Assembly (NCBI GenBank): GCA_900473805.1
Contig: UCMS01000006.1
Coordinates: 186,001 to 250,000 of the forward strand
Source of the DNA: Hyphomicrobiales bacterium
Lineage (GTDB): Bacteria; Pseudomonadota; Alphaproteobacteria; Rhizobiales; Rhizobiaceae
Length of the DNA: 64,000 bases
Reading direction: 5' to 3'
The translations under genes and the position numbers were made by a program. Each line of letters begins with the position of its first letter. Position 1 is the stretch's first letter. Positions 24,004 to 32,145 of the stretch are shown here, one piece after another. The notes below the pieces were generated by a model. It worked only from the letters and a program-made list of their open reading frames with translations, was not told the origin of the DNA and did no database searches.

Positions 24004-24519
24004 GTGGTCCGACAGTCTGCGACGAAGACTGCCAAGAAGGTTTTGCCGGAACTTCCGGTGGTGGACGACAAGGCGATCGATTTCGAAACCATCGAAAGCC
24101 TCTTCTTTGCCTATCGGGATTTCGTGTCCGATCCGGATGCCATCCTTGCCAAGCTGGGTTACGGCCGCGCCCATCATCGCGTGGTGCACTTCGTCAGCCG
24201 TCGCCCCGGTATGACGGTTGCAGATCTGCTCGCGATCCTTCAGATCACCAAGCAGAGCCTCGCCCGCGTCCTGAAAGAACTGATCGACAGCGGCTACATC
24301 CGCCAGATGGCCGGCCCCGCCGATCGCCGCCAGCGACGGCTGTATCCGACCCTTGCCGGTCGCGAACTGTCGCTCGCCCTGTCGGAGCCTCAATCCCGGC
24401 GCATTGCGCAGGCCATGCAAGGTATGAGCATCGAGGAGCGCGACACGGTGCACCGCTTCTTGCGCGGCATGCAGAAGCAGACGGTAGACGCAGCGGTCAA
24501 TGACGAGGGAGCCGACTAA
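24004..24519 (+). CDS. petP: MarR family regulator (PetP-like)
   Basis: A 171-residue winged-helix regulator: FFAYRDFVSDPDAILAKLGYGRAHHRVVHFV, recognition region LAILQITKQSLARVLKEL, and the wing DRRQRRLYPT. The gene is directly followed by an OmpR-type response regulator, matching petP-petR as first described in Rhodobacter capsulatus, where the pair affects cytochrome bc1 synthesis. GTG 24004 has AAAGGA eight bases upstream; ATG 23953 is an alternative adding 17 residues. It lies 27 kb from the petABC operon here. Confidence 0.82.
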   Translation: MVRQSATKTAKKVLPELPVVDDKAIDFETIESLFFAYRDFVSDPDAILAKLGYGRAHHRVVHFVSRRPGMTVADLLAILQITKQSLARVLKELIDSGYIRQMAGPADRRQRRLYPTLAGRELSLALSEPQSRRIAQAMQGMSIEERDTVHRFLRGMQKQTVDAAVNDEGAD

Positions 24520-24520
24520 C

Positions 24521-25222
24521 GTGGTGAAGAAGATCGCCCTGACGGATGATGCCCCTCACCTGCTCGTCGTCGACGATGACACCCGTATCCGCGATCTCTT
24601 GCACCGGTTCCTCACCGAAAAGGGTTTTCGCGTTTCGGTCGCCGCCGACGCTGCCGAGGCACGCCGCAAACTCACGGGATTGAGCTTCGATCTCCTCGTG
24701 CTCGACGTGATGATGCCGGGCGAGTCGGGCCTGTCGCTCACCCAGAGCCTGTCGGATGAAAAGAAGGTGCCGATCATCCTTTTGACGGCCCGCTCGGAAG
24801 CCGATAGCCGCATCGCCGGTCTGGAAGCCGGTGCCGATGATTATCTGGCAAAACCCTTCGACCCGCGGGAACTGGTTCTGCGCATCAACAACATCCTGAA
24901 GCGCAACACCAATCCCGATGCCCCGAAGATCGAGCAGATCATGTTCGGCCCCTACACATTCTCCCTTCTCCGCAAGGAATTGCGCAAAGGTGCCGAAGTC
25001 ATCCGTCTGACCGATCGCGAGCAGGAGATCATGTTGCTGTTTGCCGGCCGTGCCGGTGACACGATACCCCGCCACGAACTCGTGGGCACCGATGCCGATG
25101 TCGGTGAACGGACCATCGATGTGCAGATCAACCGGCTGCGCCGCAAGATCGAAGACGACCCGGCCAATCCGGTCTGGCTGCAGACGGTGCGCGGCATCGG
25201 CTACCGGCTGAGCATGGATTGA
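24521..25222 (+). CDS. petR: OmpR/PhoB-family response regulator (PetR-like)
   Basis: A 233-residue two-domain regulator: receiver domain with LLVVDDDTRIRDLL, phospho-acceptor Asp in LLVLDVMMPGESG, Thr in ILLTARS and Lys in LAKPFDP; then a winged-helix DNA-binding domain ending RTIDVQINRLRRKIEDDP and VRGIGYRL. It starts one base after the MarR stop at GTG 24521, with GAGGGAG ten bases upstream; ATG 24500 inside the MarR gene is an alternative. The kinase gene follows after 37 bases, so the three form a signalling operon. Confidence 0.9.
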   Translation: MVKKIALTDDAPHLLVVDDDTRIRDLLHRFLTEKGFRVSVAADAAEARRKLTGLSFDLLVLDVMMPGESGLSLTQSLSDEKKVPIILLTARSEADSRIAGLEAGADDYLAKPFDPRELVLRINNILKRNTNPDAPKIEQIMFGPYTFSLLRKELRKGAEVIRLTDREQEIMLLFAGRAGDTIPRHELVGTDADVGERTIDVQINRLRRKIEDDPANPVWLQTVRGIGYRLSMD

Positions 25223-25259
25223 GGAGCGGCGCCAGAAGGCGTCGAGGAAGCGAAGGACG

Positions 25260-26642
25260 ATGACGCCATTCGAGCAGATCCGGCGGGACCAGGACCGCAG
25301 CCCGGCGACGGGCATCAAGGGCCTGTCCCGCTGGCTGCGCCACCGGCTGCCGACCGGCCTTTACGCCCGCTCGCTCCTGATCATCATTCTGCCAATGTTG
25401 ATCCTGCAGACCGTGGTCGCCTTCCTGTTCATGGAACGCCACTGGCAGCTCGTCACCGACAGGCTGTCTGCTGCCGTCACCCGCGACATCGCCGCCGTCA
25501 TCGAACTGCTCGAGCGTTATCCCGGCAAGGAGGATTTCGACAAGATCGTCGACGTCGCCGGCGACAAGCTCAATCTCATTGTTTCGCTGGAACCGGGAAC
25601 CGATCTGCCGCCGCCCCGGCCGCGTCCGTTCTTCTCCATCCTTGACCAAATCCTGTCGGACAAGATCGCCGAAACGATCCGCCGGCCCTTCTGGATTGAT
25701 ACCCTGGGCGACAGCGGTCTGGTCGAAATCAGGATTGTCGTTGATCAGGGAACGCTGCTGATTTTCGCACGGCGCAGCGCAGCTTACGCGTCCAACACGC
25801 ACATCTTCCTCGTCTGGATGGTGTCGACCGCCCTGGTCCTGATTGTCATATCGATCCTCTTCCTGCGCGGACAGATCCGCCCGATCCTCGCGCTCGCCAC
25901 CGCCGCCGAGAGCTTCGGCAAGGGACAGAAACTGCCAGAGAGTTTTTCACCCCGCGGCGCCGACGAGGTTCGACGCGCAGGCCTTGCCTTCATCCTGATG
26001 CGCGAGCGCATCGAGCGGCAGATGGAGCAGCGCACGGCCATGCTTGCTGGCGTCAGTCACGATCTGCGCACCATCCTCACCCGCTTTCGCCTGCAGCTGG
26101 CGCTCGCCGGCGACGGTCCGGAGCTGGAAAGTCTGAACAAGGATGTCGACGACATGCAGAGCATGCTCGAAGGCTATCTCGACTTCGCCAAGGGCGAGGT
26201 GGAGGAGAATGTCGGGCGGCTGGACCTTGCGGACCTCTTCGAGACTCTGGCAGCCGATTTCAGCCTGCACGGAAAGACCTTCGAGTGGTCTATGGAAGGA
26301 GAGACCTCCGTCTCCGTCCGCCCGAACGCCTTTGCCCGTCTTGTCACGAACCTCGCTTCCAACGCTCGCCGCTACGCCTCACGGCTGAAGATCGAGGCAC
26401 GTCATACGACGAAATGGCTGGTTATCATCTTCGACGACGACGGTCCGGGTATTCCACGCGAATCCCGCGACGACGTCTTCAAACCCTTCTTCCGGCTGGA
26501 TGAAGCCCGCAATCTCGACGCCTCCGGCACCGGTCTCGGTCTTGCCATCGCGCGAGACATCGCCCGCAGCCATGGCGGCAATGTCACCCTCGAAGACAGT
26601 CCGCTTGGGGGGCTTCGCGCCGTCTTGCGCGTGCCGGTATGA
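25260..26642 (+). CDS. Sensor histidine kinase (EnvZ/PetR-partner type)
   Basis: A 460-residue membrane kinase: TM1 about residues 37-60, periplasmic sensor domain to about 180, TM2 about 182-203, HAMP domain, H-box LAGVSHDLRTILTRFRLQL with the phosphorylatable His, N-box LVTNLASNARRYA, and ATP-lid motifs FDDDGPGIP and TGLGLAIARDIARSHGG. The H-box has Ile where most kinases have Pro after HDLRT, a change that can affect phosphatase activity. It should phosphorylate the upstream response regulator; the signal is unknown. Confidence 0.9.
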   Translation: MTPFEQIRRDQDRSPATGIKGLSRWLRHRLPTGLYARSLLIIILPMLILQTVVAFLFMERHWQLVTDRLSAAVTRDIAAVIELLERYPGKEDFDKIVDVAGDKLNLIVSLEPGTDLPPPRPRPFFSILDQILSDKIAETIRRPFWIDTLGDSGLVEIRIVVDQGTLLIFARRSAAYASNTHIFLVWMVSTALVLIVISILFLRGQIRPILALATAAESFGKGQKLPESFSPRGADEVRRAGLAFILMRERIERQMEQRTAMLAGVSHDLRTILTRFRLQLALAGDGPELESLNKDVDDMQSMLEGYLDFAKGEVEENVGRLDLADLFETLAADFSLHGKTFEWSMEGETSVSVRPNAFARLVTNLASNARRYASRLKIEARHTTKWLVIIFDDDGPGIPRESRDDVFKPFFRLDEARNLDASGTGLGLAIARDIARSHGGNVTLEDSPLGGLRAVLRVPV

Positions 26643-26655
26643 GACCATAGCCACG

Positions 26656-26678
26656 AAAAAGAGCCTCCGTTGAGGCTC
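26656..26678 (-). terminator. Terminator of the ybjN-proC-csaA operon
   Basis: GAGCCTC (26661-26667), CGTT loop, GAGGCTC (26672-26678); on the leftward strand five T residues follow (26660-26656). It lies between convergent csaA and the kinase gene. Confidence 0.75.
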
Positions 26679-26684
26679 ATACAA

Positions 26685-27041
26685 TCACATCAGCTTGCGC
26701 CCGTTCGGCACACCCTGTTCGACGGCAGCGAGCACGATTGCGCCGGCCTCGTCCTCAAAGCCCAGCGTCAGCACTTCGGAGCGGAAGGGACCGATCTGGC
26801 GCGGCGGGAAATTGACGACGCCTAGGACCTGACGTCCGAGCAGCGTCTCCGGTGTGTAGTGCACCGTGATCTGCGCCGAGGACTTCTTGATGCCGATCTC
26901 TGGACCGAAATCGATCTTTAGCTTGAATGCAGGCTTACGCGCTTCGGGAAAGCCCTCGACCTCGATGATCGTGCCGACGCGAATATCGACCTTTTCGAAG
27001 TCGCCATACGTAATCTCCGACCGTGCCGCCCCCTCGCTCAT
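26685..27041 (-). CDS. csaA: tRNA-binding chaperone-like protein CsaA
   Basis: A 118-residue single-domain protein of the EMAP-II/ARC1 tRNA-binding (OB) fold: [32 protein letters not shown] and [22 protein letters not shown]. CsaA is described as a secretion-associated chaperone that also binds tRNA. It overlaps the proC stop by 4 bases and is the last gene of the operon. Confidence 0.92.
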   Translation of the reverse strand: MSEGAARSEITYGDFEKVDIRVGTIIEVEGFPEARKPAFKLKIDFGPEIGIKKSSAQITVHYTPETLLGRQVLGVVNFPPRQIGPFRSEVLTLGFEDEAGAIVLAAVEQGVPNGRKLM

Positions 27042-27856
27042 TGCGCCAGTTCCTCCGCCCGTTTGCGGGCAGCTTCGATGGCAGCATCGAACAGGGGTTG
27101 CATCGCGTCTTCGGCCATCAGCACCGACAAGGCCGCAGCCGTCGTGCCTCCCGGCGAGGTCACGTTTTGTCGCAGTTTCGAAGCAGGGTCGGGGGACTGG
27201 TGCAACAATTCACCAGCCCCCGCGACCGTTTCCCGCGCAAGTCGCATGGCGAGGTCCGCCGGCAGGCCGGCTTTGCGGCCCGCCTCAGCCATGCACTCGA
27301 CGAGATAAAAGACATAAGCCGGACCGCTGCCCGAAAGCGCTGTCACGGCATTGATCGCCGCCTCGCTGTCGACCCATTCGACGGGACCGGAGACCTTGAG
27401 CAAACGGTGGACGATATCGCGCGCGGCCTCGCCCACGGCGTCATTGGCGAAGGCACCGGTGACGCCGCGCCCGATCATCGCCGGGGTATTCGGCATCGCG
27501 CGCACCATGCCGACCGGACCAAGATGCGCTTCCATCGAAGCGATGGTCTTGCCGGCGGCAACGGACACCACGGTCGTCTGCGGACCGACGAGACCTTTGA
27601 GGCCCGGCAGGACGGCATCCATGACCTGCGGCTTGACGGCAAGGAAGAGAATGTCAGCAACAAGCCCCTCGGGTGGCGCTACCGAATGACGTGCGCCCGC
27701 CTCGCCGATCAGCGTCTTCATCGCATCGGAAGGTCCCGGATCAAGCACGGTCACGGCCGAACCCGGAATTCCGTTCTTCAGCCAGCCGGACAGCATGGCG
27801 CCGCCCATATTGCCGGCGCCGACGAGAACGATGTGCCCGAACACGGACTGGTTCAT
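27038..27856 (-). CDS. proC: Pyrroline-5-carboxylate reductase
   Basis: A 272-residue NADPH-dependent enzyme: Rossmann motif [16 protein letters not shown], the FLAVKPQVM strand, and the C-terminal signature [15 protein letters not shown] ... [12 protein letters not shown]. It reduces pyrroline-5-carboxylate to proline in the last step of proline synthesis. ATG 27856 is two bases after the ybjN-like stop, and the end overlaps csaA, so the three genes are translationally coupled. Confidence 0.95.
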   Translation of the reverse strand: MNQSVFGHIVLVGAGNMGGAMLSGWLKNGIPGSAVTVLDPGPSDAMKTLIGEAGARHSVAPPEGLVADILFLAVKPQVMDAVLPGLKGLVGPQTTVVSVAAGKTIASMEAHLGPVGMVRAMPNTPAMIGRGVTGAFANDAVGEAARDIVHRLLKVSGPVEWVDSEAAINAVTALSGSGPAYVFYLVECMAEAGRKAGLPADLAMRLARETVAGAGELLHQSPDPASKLRQNVTSPGGTTAAALSVLMAEDAMQPLFDAAIEAARKRAEELAQ

Positions 27857-27858
27857 GC

Positions 27859-28359
27859 TCAGGCTTCTCCGACAGTTTCGAACAGCACGGCATCCATGGC
27901 GCTCTTGGCGTCCATGCCGGACCACACGACGAACTGGAAGGCCTGATAATAGGCTTCGCAGGCATCGACCGCTGACGACAGCAGAACCTCGACCTGACGG
28001 TTGGTCGGCTCGGCGCCACCGGCCAGCAGCAGCGACTGACGGAAGATCACCACATCCTCGTTGCGCCACAGGTCGAAGTGACCCATCAGCACCTGACCGT
28101 TGACATAGGAGAGAAGCTTGATGACTTCGTTGAGCCGCGCTTCCGGGATCTTCAGATCGAACGCGGAGGCAAGATGCAGCGCCTCGAACTCTTCCATCCA
28201 GGAGAAGGACACATGGTAATCGGCCCAGCGTCCTTCGACGGTCATTGCGATCTCGTCTTCGCCGGATCGTTCGAACGACCAGTCATTGGTCGCCGCAACG
28301 AACTCGATCATGTCGACCGGGTTTGACTGGCGCTCGACTTCGATTTCCATGAGGCTCAT
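27859..28359 (-). CDS. YbjN domain-containing protein
   Basis: A 166-residue soluble protein of the YbjN/T3SS-chaperone-like fold: DWSFERSGEDEIAMTVEGRWADYHVSF, NEVIKLLSYVNGQVLMGHFDLW and VVIFRQSLLLAGG. Rhizobial genes of this family lie beside proC, as here. E. coli YbjN is a stress-tolerance factor of unclear biochemistry. First gene of the ybjN-proC-csaA operon. Confidence 0.85.
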   Translation of the reverse strand: MSLMEIEVERQSNPVDMIEFVAATNDWSFERSGEDEIAMTVEGRWADYHVSFSWMEEFEALHLASAFDLKIPEARLNEVIKLLSYVNGQVLMGHFDLWRNEDVVIFRQSLLLAGGAEPTNRQVEVLLSSAVDACEAYYQAFQFVVWSGMDAKSAMDAVLFETVGEA

Positions 28360-28530
28360 GCATCACCTTCTTGACCGGAGTGAATACGGGCAACCGGCAA
28401 TAGGCCGGAGCACACAAACACCAAGACCGGAACTAACTGAAAACGATTCCGCAGGGCCCCAGGATAAAACACGCACCCTGTCCGAAACTTGTGGAGGCCC
28501 GTTTCGAATCATCATTTAAAATCAGTGTAT

Positions 28531-28638
28531 AATCGCCAGAACCCAGCACCAGCCCCCAACCGGCGATTTGGACGCCGCCCCTGTGGATGGTGCTTCGGGA
28601 ATCGCCTTTGCATCGGGCCATAAGCGACTCTGGCGATT
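28531..28638. repeat. RIME-like double-palindrome intergenic element
   Basis: The heptamer AATCGCC occurs four times in alternating orientation: AATCGCCAGA (28531-28540), GGCGATT (28562-28568), AATCGCC (28600-28606) and TCTGGCGATT (28629-28638). Neighbouring copies can form two hairpins, or outer and inner pairs can form one long structure, with AGCACC/GGTGCT (28545-28550/28589-28594) also pairing. The total is 108 bases, the published size of Rhizobium-specific intergenic mosaic elements with two large palindromes. I could not compare sequences. Confidence 0.45.
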
Positions 28639-28718
28639 GGATTTTTCGCACCTGTCCACAACCCGGAATTTTTTCGCGCAAAGGCGCACCGTTGTTTCCG
28701 TCAAGGCTCTGAAAACGC

Positions 28719-28747
28719 AAAAAGACCCATAGCCACAACTATGGGTC
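28719..28747 (-). terminator. Intrinsic terminator of ubiK
   Basis: GACCCATAG (28724-28732) and CTATGGGTC (28739-28747) form a perfect 9-bp stem; the leftward transcript then runs into five U residues (28723-28719). Confidence 0.85.
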
Positions 28748-28806
28748 CCGCAGGTGATGCAATGATGTTTCGATCGGCCGATCGCCGACCGGAGGCTGCC
28801 GCGCGA

Positions 28807-29067
28807 TTACTTCGCCTGCGCCGAGAGCTGGGCTTCCAGGATCTCGATCCGCTTCTGCAGGAGCTCGTTCTCCTCGCGCGCCTTGAGCGCCATGTCGCGA
28901 ACCACGTCGAATTCCTCGCGCTTGACGAGGTCCATGCTGTTCAGCCAGCGCTCGGCCTGGGCGTGAAAGGCCGTCTCGACTTCTTTGCGCATGCCCTGGG
29001 CGGCCCCTGCGGCATCCGTCATCAGCTTGGCGAAATCATCGAAAAGGCGATTGGGTCCGGTCGACAT
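28807..29067 (-). CDS. ubiK: Ubiquinone biosynthesis accessory factor UbiK (BMFP)
   Basis: An 86-residue helical protein: an amphipathic N-terminal FDDFAKLMTDAAGAAQGM followed by the coiled coil REEFDVVRDMALKAREENELLQKRIEILEAQL that trimerises. UbiK assists the ubiquinone hydroxylase complex with UbiJ. ATG 29067 has GAGGAGAG upstream. It is a single-gene unit divergent from lgt. Confidence 0.85.
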   Translation of the reverse strand: MSTGPNRLFDDFAKLMTDAAGAAQGMRKEVETAFHAQAERWLNSMDLVKREEFDVVRDMALKAREENELLQKRIEILEAQLSAQAK

Positions 29068-29258
29068 GAAACTCTCCTCTTGGGGCAGATGCGGGACCTC
29101 TTCTTGTCCCCTGGAGATCAGGTAAGAGCAGATCCTTTGGGGTGCAAGACGCAGTGTGAACATAAAGGTGGTTGACGGTGTCGCAGCATGTCGAGATTCC
29201 ATCTTGACCACCCCATGCCACAACGCCATTTTCGCCCTGCATCAACGAAAGCAATCCA

Positions 29259-30104
29259 TTGTTGTCAGTCCTGGACCTTGTCGCCGTCGTCTCTTTCCCC
29301 GCGATCGATCCGATCGCCTTTTCGATCGGCCCATTGGCGGTCCACTGGTACGGGCTGGCCTATGTCGCGGGCATTCTTCTCGGCTGGCTTGTCGCGCGCG
29401 ACCTGCTGCGCCGCCCAGTCCTGTGGAAGAACGCAACCCCACCCGCGACGGTCGAACAGATCGACGACTTCATCCTGTGGGTCGCCATCGGCATCGTCGC
29501 CGGTGGTCGTATCGGCTACATCCTCTTTTATGATTTCGCAGCCGTCGCCGCCAACCCGATCCGCGCGATCGAAGTGTGGAACGGCGGCATGTCCTTCCAT
29601 GGCGGCTTCCTCGGCGCCACTCTGGCCATGATCTACTTCGCCCGAAAGCACGGAATTGTGCTCTGGAGCCTGTTCGACATCGTCGCCAGCGTCGCCCCGC
29701 TCGGCATTTTCTTCGGCCGCATCGCCAACTTCATCAATGGCGAGCTCTGGGGTCGCCCCTCGGATGTACCCTGGGCGATGGCCTTCCCGACCGGCGGCCC
29801 TTTCCCACGCCATCCCAGCCAGCTCTACGAGGCAGCCCTTGAGGGGCTCGTGCTCTTCCTGCTGTTGCAGCTGTTGGCCCGCGCCTTCGGCGCCTTGCGC
29901 CATCCCGGACGCATCACCGGCGTTTTCGTCGCGCTGTACGGCGCTGCCCGGATCTTCGTCGAATTCTTCCGCGAACCGGATCCGCAGATCGGTTATCTCG
30001 CCGGCAATTGGCTGACCATGGGCATGGTGCTGTCGCTTCCGATGGTGCTGATCGGCCTCTGGGTCCTGGCTTGGTCTGCCCGGACCAGCCGGACGACGGT
30101 TTGA
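29259..30104 (+). CDS. lgt: Prolipoprotein diacylglyceryl transferase
   Basis: A 281-residue inner-membrane enzyme with seven helices: [44 protein letters not shown] and the signature [21 protein letters not shown] holding the essential Arg/Asn/Glu residues. It adds diacylglycerol to the lipobox cysteine of prolipoproteins. The start appears to be TTG (29259 or 29262) with a weak ribosome-binding site. It begins the lgt-midA-pgeF-M24 operon; midA starts 16 bases after its stop. Confidence 0.93.
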   Translation: MLSVLDLVAVVSFPAIDPIAFSIGPLAVHWYGLAYVAGILLGWLVARDLLRRPVLWKNATPPATVEQIDDFILWVAIGIVAGGRIGYILFYDFAAVAANPIRAIEVWNGGMSFHGGFLGATLAMIYFARKHGIVLWSLFDIVASVAPLGIFFGRIANFINGELWGRPSDVPWAMAFPTGGPFPRHPSQLYEAALEGLVLFLLLQLLARAFGALRHPGRITGVFVALYGAARIFVEFFREPDPQIGYLAGNWLTMGMVLSLPMVLIGLWVLAWSARTSRTTV

Positions 30105-30120
30105 GGGGGAGAGCCAATCC

Positions 30121-31221
30121 ATGTCGACACCACTTGCCGACAAGATCAAGGCCCTGATATCGGCCACCGGGCCCATCAGCGTCACCGACTATTTTGCCCT
30201 CTGCCTTGCCGATCCCGAGCACGGCTACTACCGCACACGCCACCCCTTCGGTCGTGCCGGTGATTTCGTTACGGCTCCGGAAGTCAGCCAGCTCTTCGGC
30301 GAAATGCTGGGCATTTTCCTGATCAATGCCTGGCAGCGCCATGGCGAACCTCTTGACGTTCGCCTGGTGGAAATCGGCCCGGGCCGCGGCACGATGATGG
30401 CCGACATGTTGCGCGTGATCTCGCGTGCAGCCCCCGGTCTCTACGAAACCGCAACGGTGCATCTGGTCGAGACCAGCGCACTGCTGAAGCTGACCCAGAT
30501 GGAAACGCTTGCGAGCCATGGCGACAAGATCTCGTGGCACGACAGTTTTGACGGCGTGCCTGCCGGCTTCACCCTGCTGGCCGCCAATGAGCTCTTCGAC
30601 GCGATCCCCATCCGCCAGTTCGTCAAGACGCCGTCCGGTTTCCGCGAGCGCATGGTCGGCCTCGACGAGCATGGCGAACTCTGCTTCACGCTTGGCGTCG
30701 CCACGCTCGATCCTGCCCTGCTGCCCCAGACGACTTCACCGGTCTCCGATGGTGAGATCTTCGAAGTCGCCCCGGCGCGCCAGTCGGTGATGCTGACCAT
30801 CTGCGAACGCCTCCGCCAGAGCCACGGTACCGCACTCGTGATCGACTACGGCCACATGGTCAGCAACTTCGGCGACACTCTCCAGGCCGTACGTGCGCAC
30901 GAATACGATCCTCCGCTTGCCCATCCAGGGCTCGCCGATCTGACCAGTCATGTCGACTTCGAAAACCTCGCCCGAACGGCGCTTGCGGCAGGTGTTCATC
31001 TGAATGGCTGCATGCATCAGGGTGACTTTCTGGTCGGGCTGGGCATCGAGGAACGCGCCGCCGTGCTCGGTCGTGGCAAGGACGAATTGACCCAGAAAAC
31101 GATCGTCGACGCGGTCCACCGATTGGCCGGCGCCGGCAAGGGTTATATGGGCGAACTGTTCAAAGTCATGGCCGTCTCCATGCCGGCCCTGCACCTCGCC
31201 CCGTTCAAAGCCAAGCATTGA
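30121..31221 (+). CDS. SAM-dependent protein methyltransferase, NDUFAF7/MidA family
   Basis: A 366-residue enzyme: DPEHGYYRTRHPFGRAGDFVTAPEVSQLFGE is the family signature, VRLVEIGPGRGTMMADMLR binds SAM, LLAANELFDAIPIRQF and IDYGHMVSNFGDTLQAVRAHEYDPPL follow. The mitochondrial homologue symmetrically dimethylates an arginine of the NDUFS2 subunit during complex I assembly; the bacterial substrate is inferred to be similar. Cotranscribed with lgt. Confidence 0.9.
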   Translation: MSTPLADKIKALISATGPISVTDYFALCLADPEHGYYRTRHPFGRAGDFVTAPEVSQLFGEMLGIFLINAWQRHGEPLDVRLVEIGPGRGTMMADMLRVISRAAPGLYETATVHLVETSALLKLTQMETLASHGDKISWHDSFDGVPAGFTLLAANELFDAIPIRQFVKTPSGFRERMVGLDEHGELCFTLGVATLDPALLPQTTSPVSDGEIFEVAPARQSVMLTICERLRQSHGTALVIDYGHMVSNFGDTLQAVRAHEYDPPLAHPGLADLTSHVDFENLARTALAAGVHLNGCMHQGDFLVGLGIEERAAVLGRGKDELTQKTIVDAVHRLAGAGKGYMGELFKVMAVSMPALHLAPFKAKH

Positions 31222-31349
31222 CACGGGCGGCCCTGACCGCCACCATCGCCCACGACCCGACGGCTCAATACTGTGAAAGCCGAATGAAATCAGGCATTTC
31301 GTGAGAAGATCTCGCATTCTCCGATTTGCCGAGCGCCGGAGACCGGATC

Positions 31350-32144
31350 ATGACATCAGCCGAACAACCGCGCCCGATCATCGCCGAAAACCTGGATCAA
31401 GCGAAACCTGCCGGCATCCGTCACGGCTTTTTCACCCGTGAAGGTGGCGTCTCGGACGGCATCTATCGCGGCCTCAATGTCGGTCTTGGATCGAATGACG
31501 ACCCGGCACGCGTGACAGAAAACCGCCGCCGAGTCGCGGACTGGTTCGGCCTGCCCCCGAGCCGGCTCGCCACGGCCCACCAGGTCCATTCGCCCGACGT
31601 CGTGGTGGTGAAGGCCGACTATGACGGAAGCCGCCCTCATGCGGATGCCCAGGTCACGGCGGCACCCGGTGTCATCCTGGGCGTGCTGACTGCAGACTGC
31701 GGTCCGATCCTGTTCGCCGACGCCGAAAACCGCGTCATCGGTGCTGCCCATGCAGGCTGGAAAGGCGCGCTCGGCGGCGTCCTGGAAAACACCATCGACG
31801 CAATGATCGCCCTCGGTGCCAAACGCGGGCAGATCCGTGCCACGCTCGGCCCCTCGATCAGCGCGGCAAATTACGAAGTCGGCCCGGAATTCGTCGAGCG
31901 GTTCATGAGCCAGGATCCGGCCTTCGCAGTCTTCTTCACCCCGTCCACCAAAGCCGGCCATTCCATGTTCGACCTGCCCGGCCTGACGCTCATGCGCTTG
32001 TCGCGGGCGGGGATCACCGCAGACTGTCTCAATCGGTGCACCTATGCGGCGCCTGAGACGTTCTACTCCTATCGCCGAACGACCCATGCCGGGGAACCGG
32101 ATTACGGACGACAGATTTCGGCGATCGCGATCACGGAGGACTGA
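31350..32144 (+). CDS. pgeF: Peptidoglycan editing factor PgeF (laccase-domain protein)
   Basis: A 264-residue YfiH/LACC1-type protein: GFFTREGGVSDGIYRGLNVG, HQVHSPDVVVV, ADCGPILFADAENRVIGAAHAGWKG (metal-binding Cys and His residues), TLGPSISAANYEVG and the C-terminal RRTTHAGEPDYGRQIS. PgeF removes misincorporated serine from muropeptides in E. coli; homologues also show purine nucleoside oxidase/phosphorylase activity. ATG 31350 matches the family start. The next gene begins one base after its stop. Confidence 0.92.
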   Translation: MTSAEQPRPIIAENLDQAKPAGIRHGFFTREGGVSDGIYRGLNVGLGSNDDPARVTENRRRVADWFGLPPSRLATAHQVHSPDVVVVKADYDGSRPHADAQVTAAPGVILGVLTADCGPILFADAENRVIGAAHAGWKGALGGVLENTIDAMIALGAKRGQIRATLGPSISAANYEVGPEFVERFMSQDPAFAVFFTPSTKAGHSMFDLPGLTLMRLSRAGITADCLNRCTYAAPETFYSYRRTTHAGEPDYGRQISAIAITED

Positions 32145-32145
32145 C

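Larger units (their letters stand above)
28360..28806. other. Intergenic region between ybjN and ubiK
   Basis: 447 bases with no convincing gene. It contains a 108-base palindromic element (28531-28638) and the terminator of ubiK (28719-28747). The frame readable on the minus strand has no ribosome-binding site and crosses the palindromes, so I reject it as coding. Confidence 0.6.

Noticed and set aside
28480..28520. GTTTCGAATC resembling a tRNA T-arm
   Set aside because: No acceptor stem, anticodon arm or D-arm can be found around it.
28433..28738. A 101-codon frame on the minus strand between ybjN and ubiK
   Set aside because: No ribosome-binding site, passes through the palindromic element and ends inside another signal; not a credible protein.
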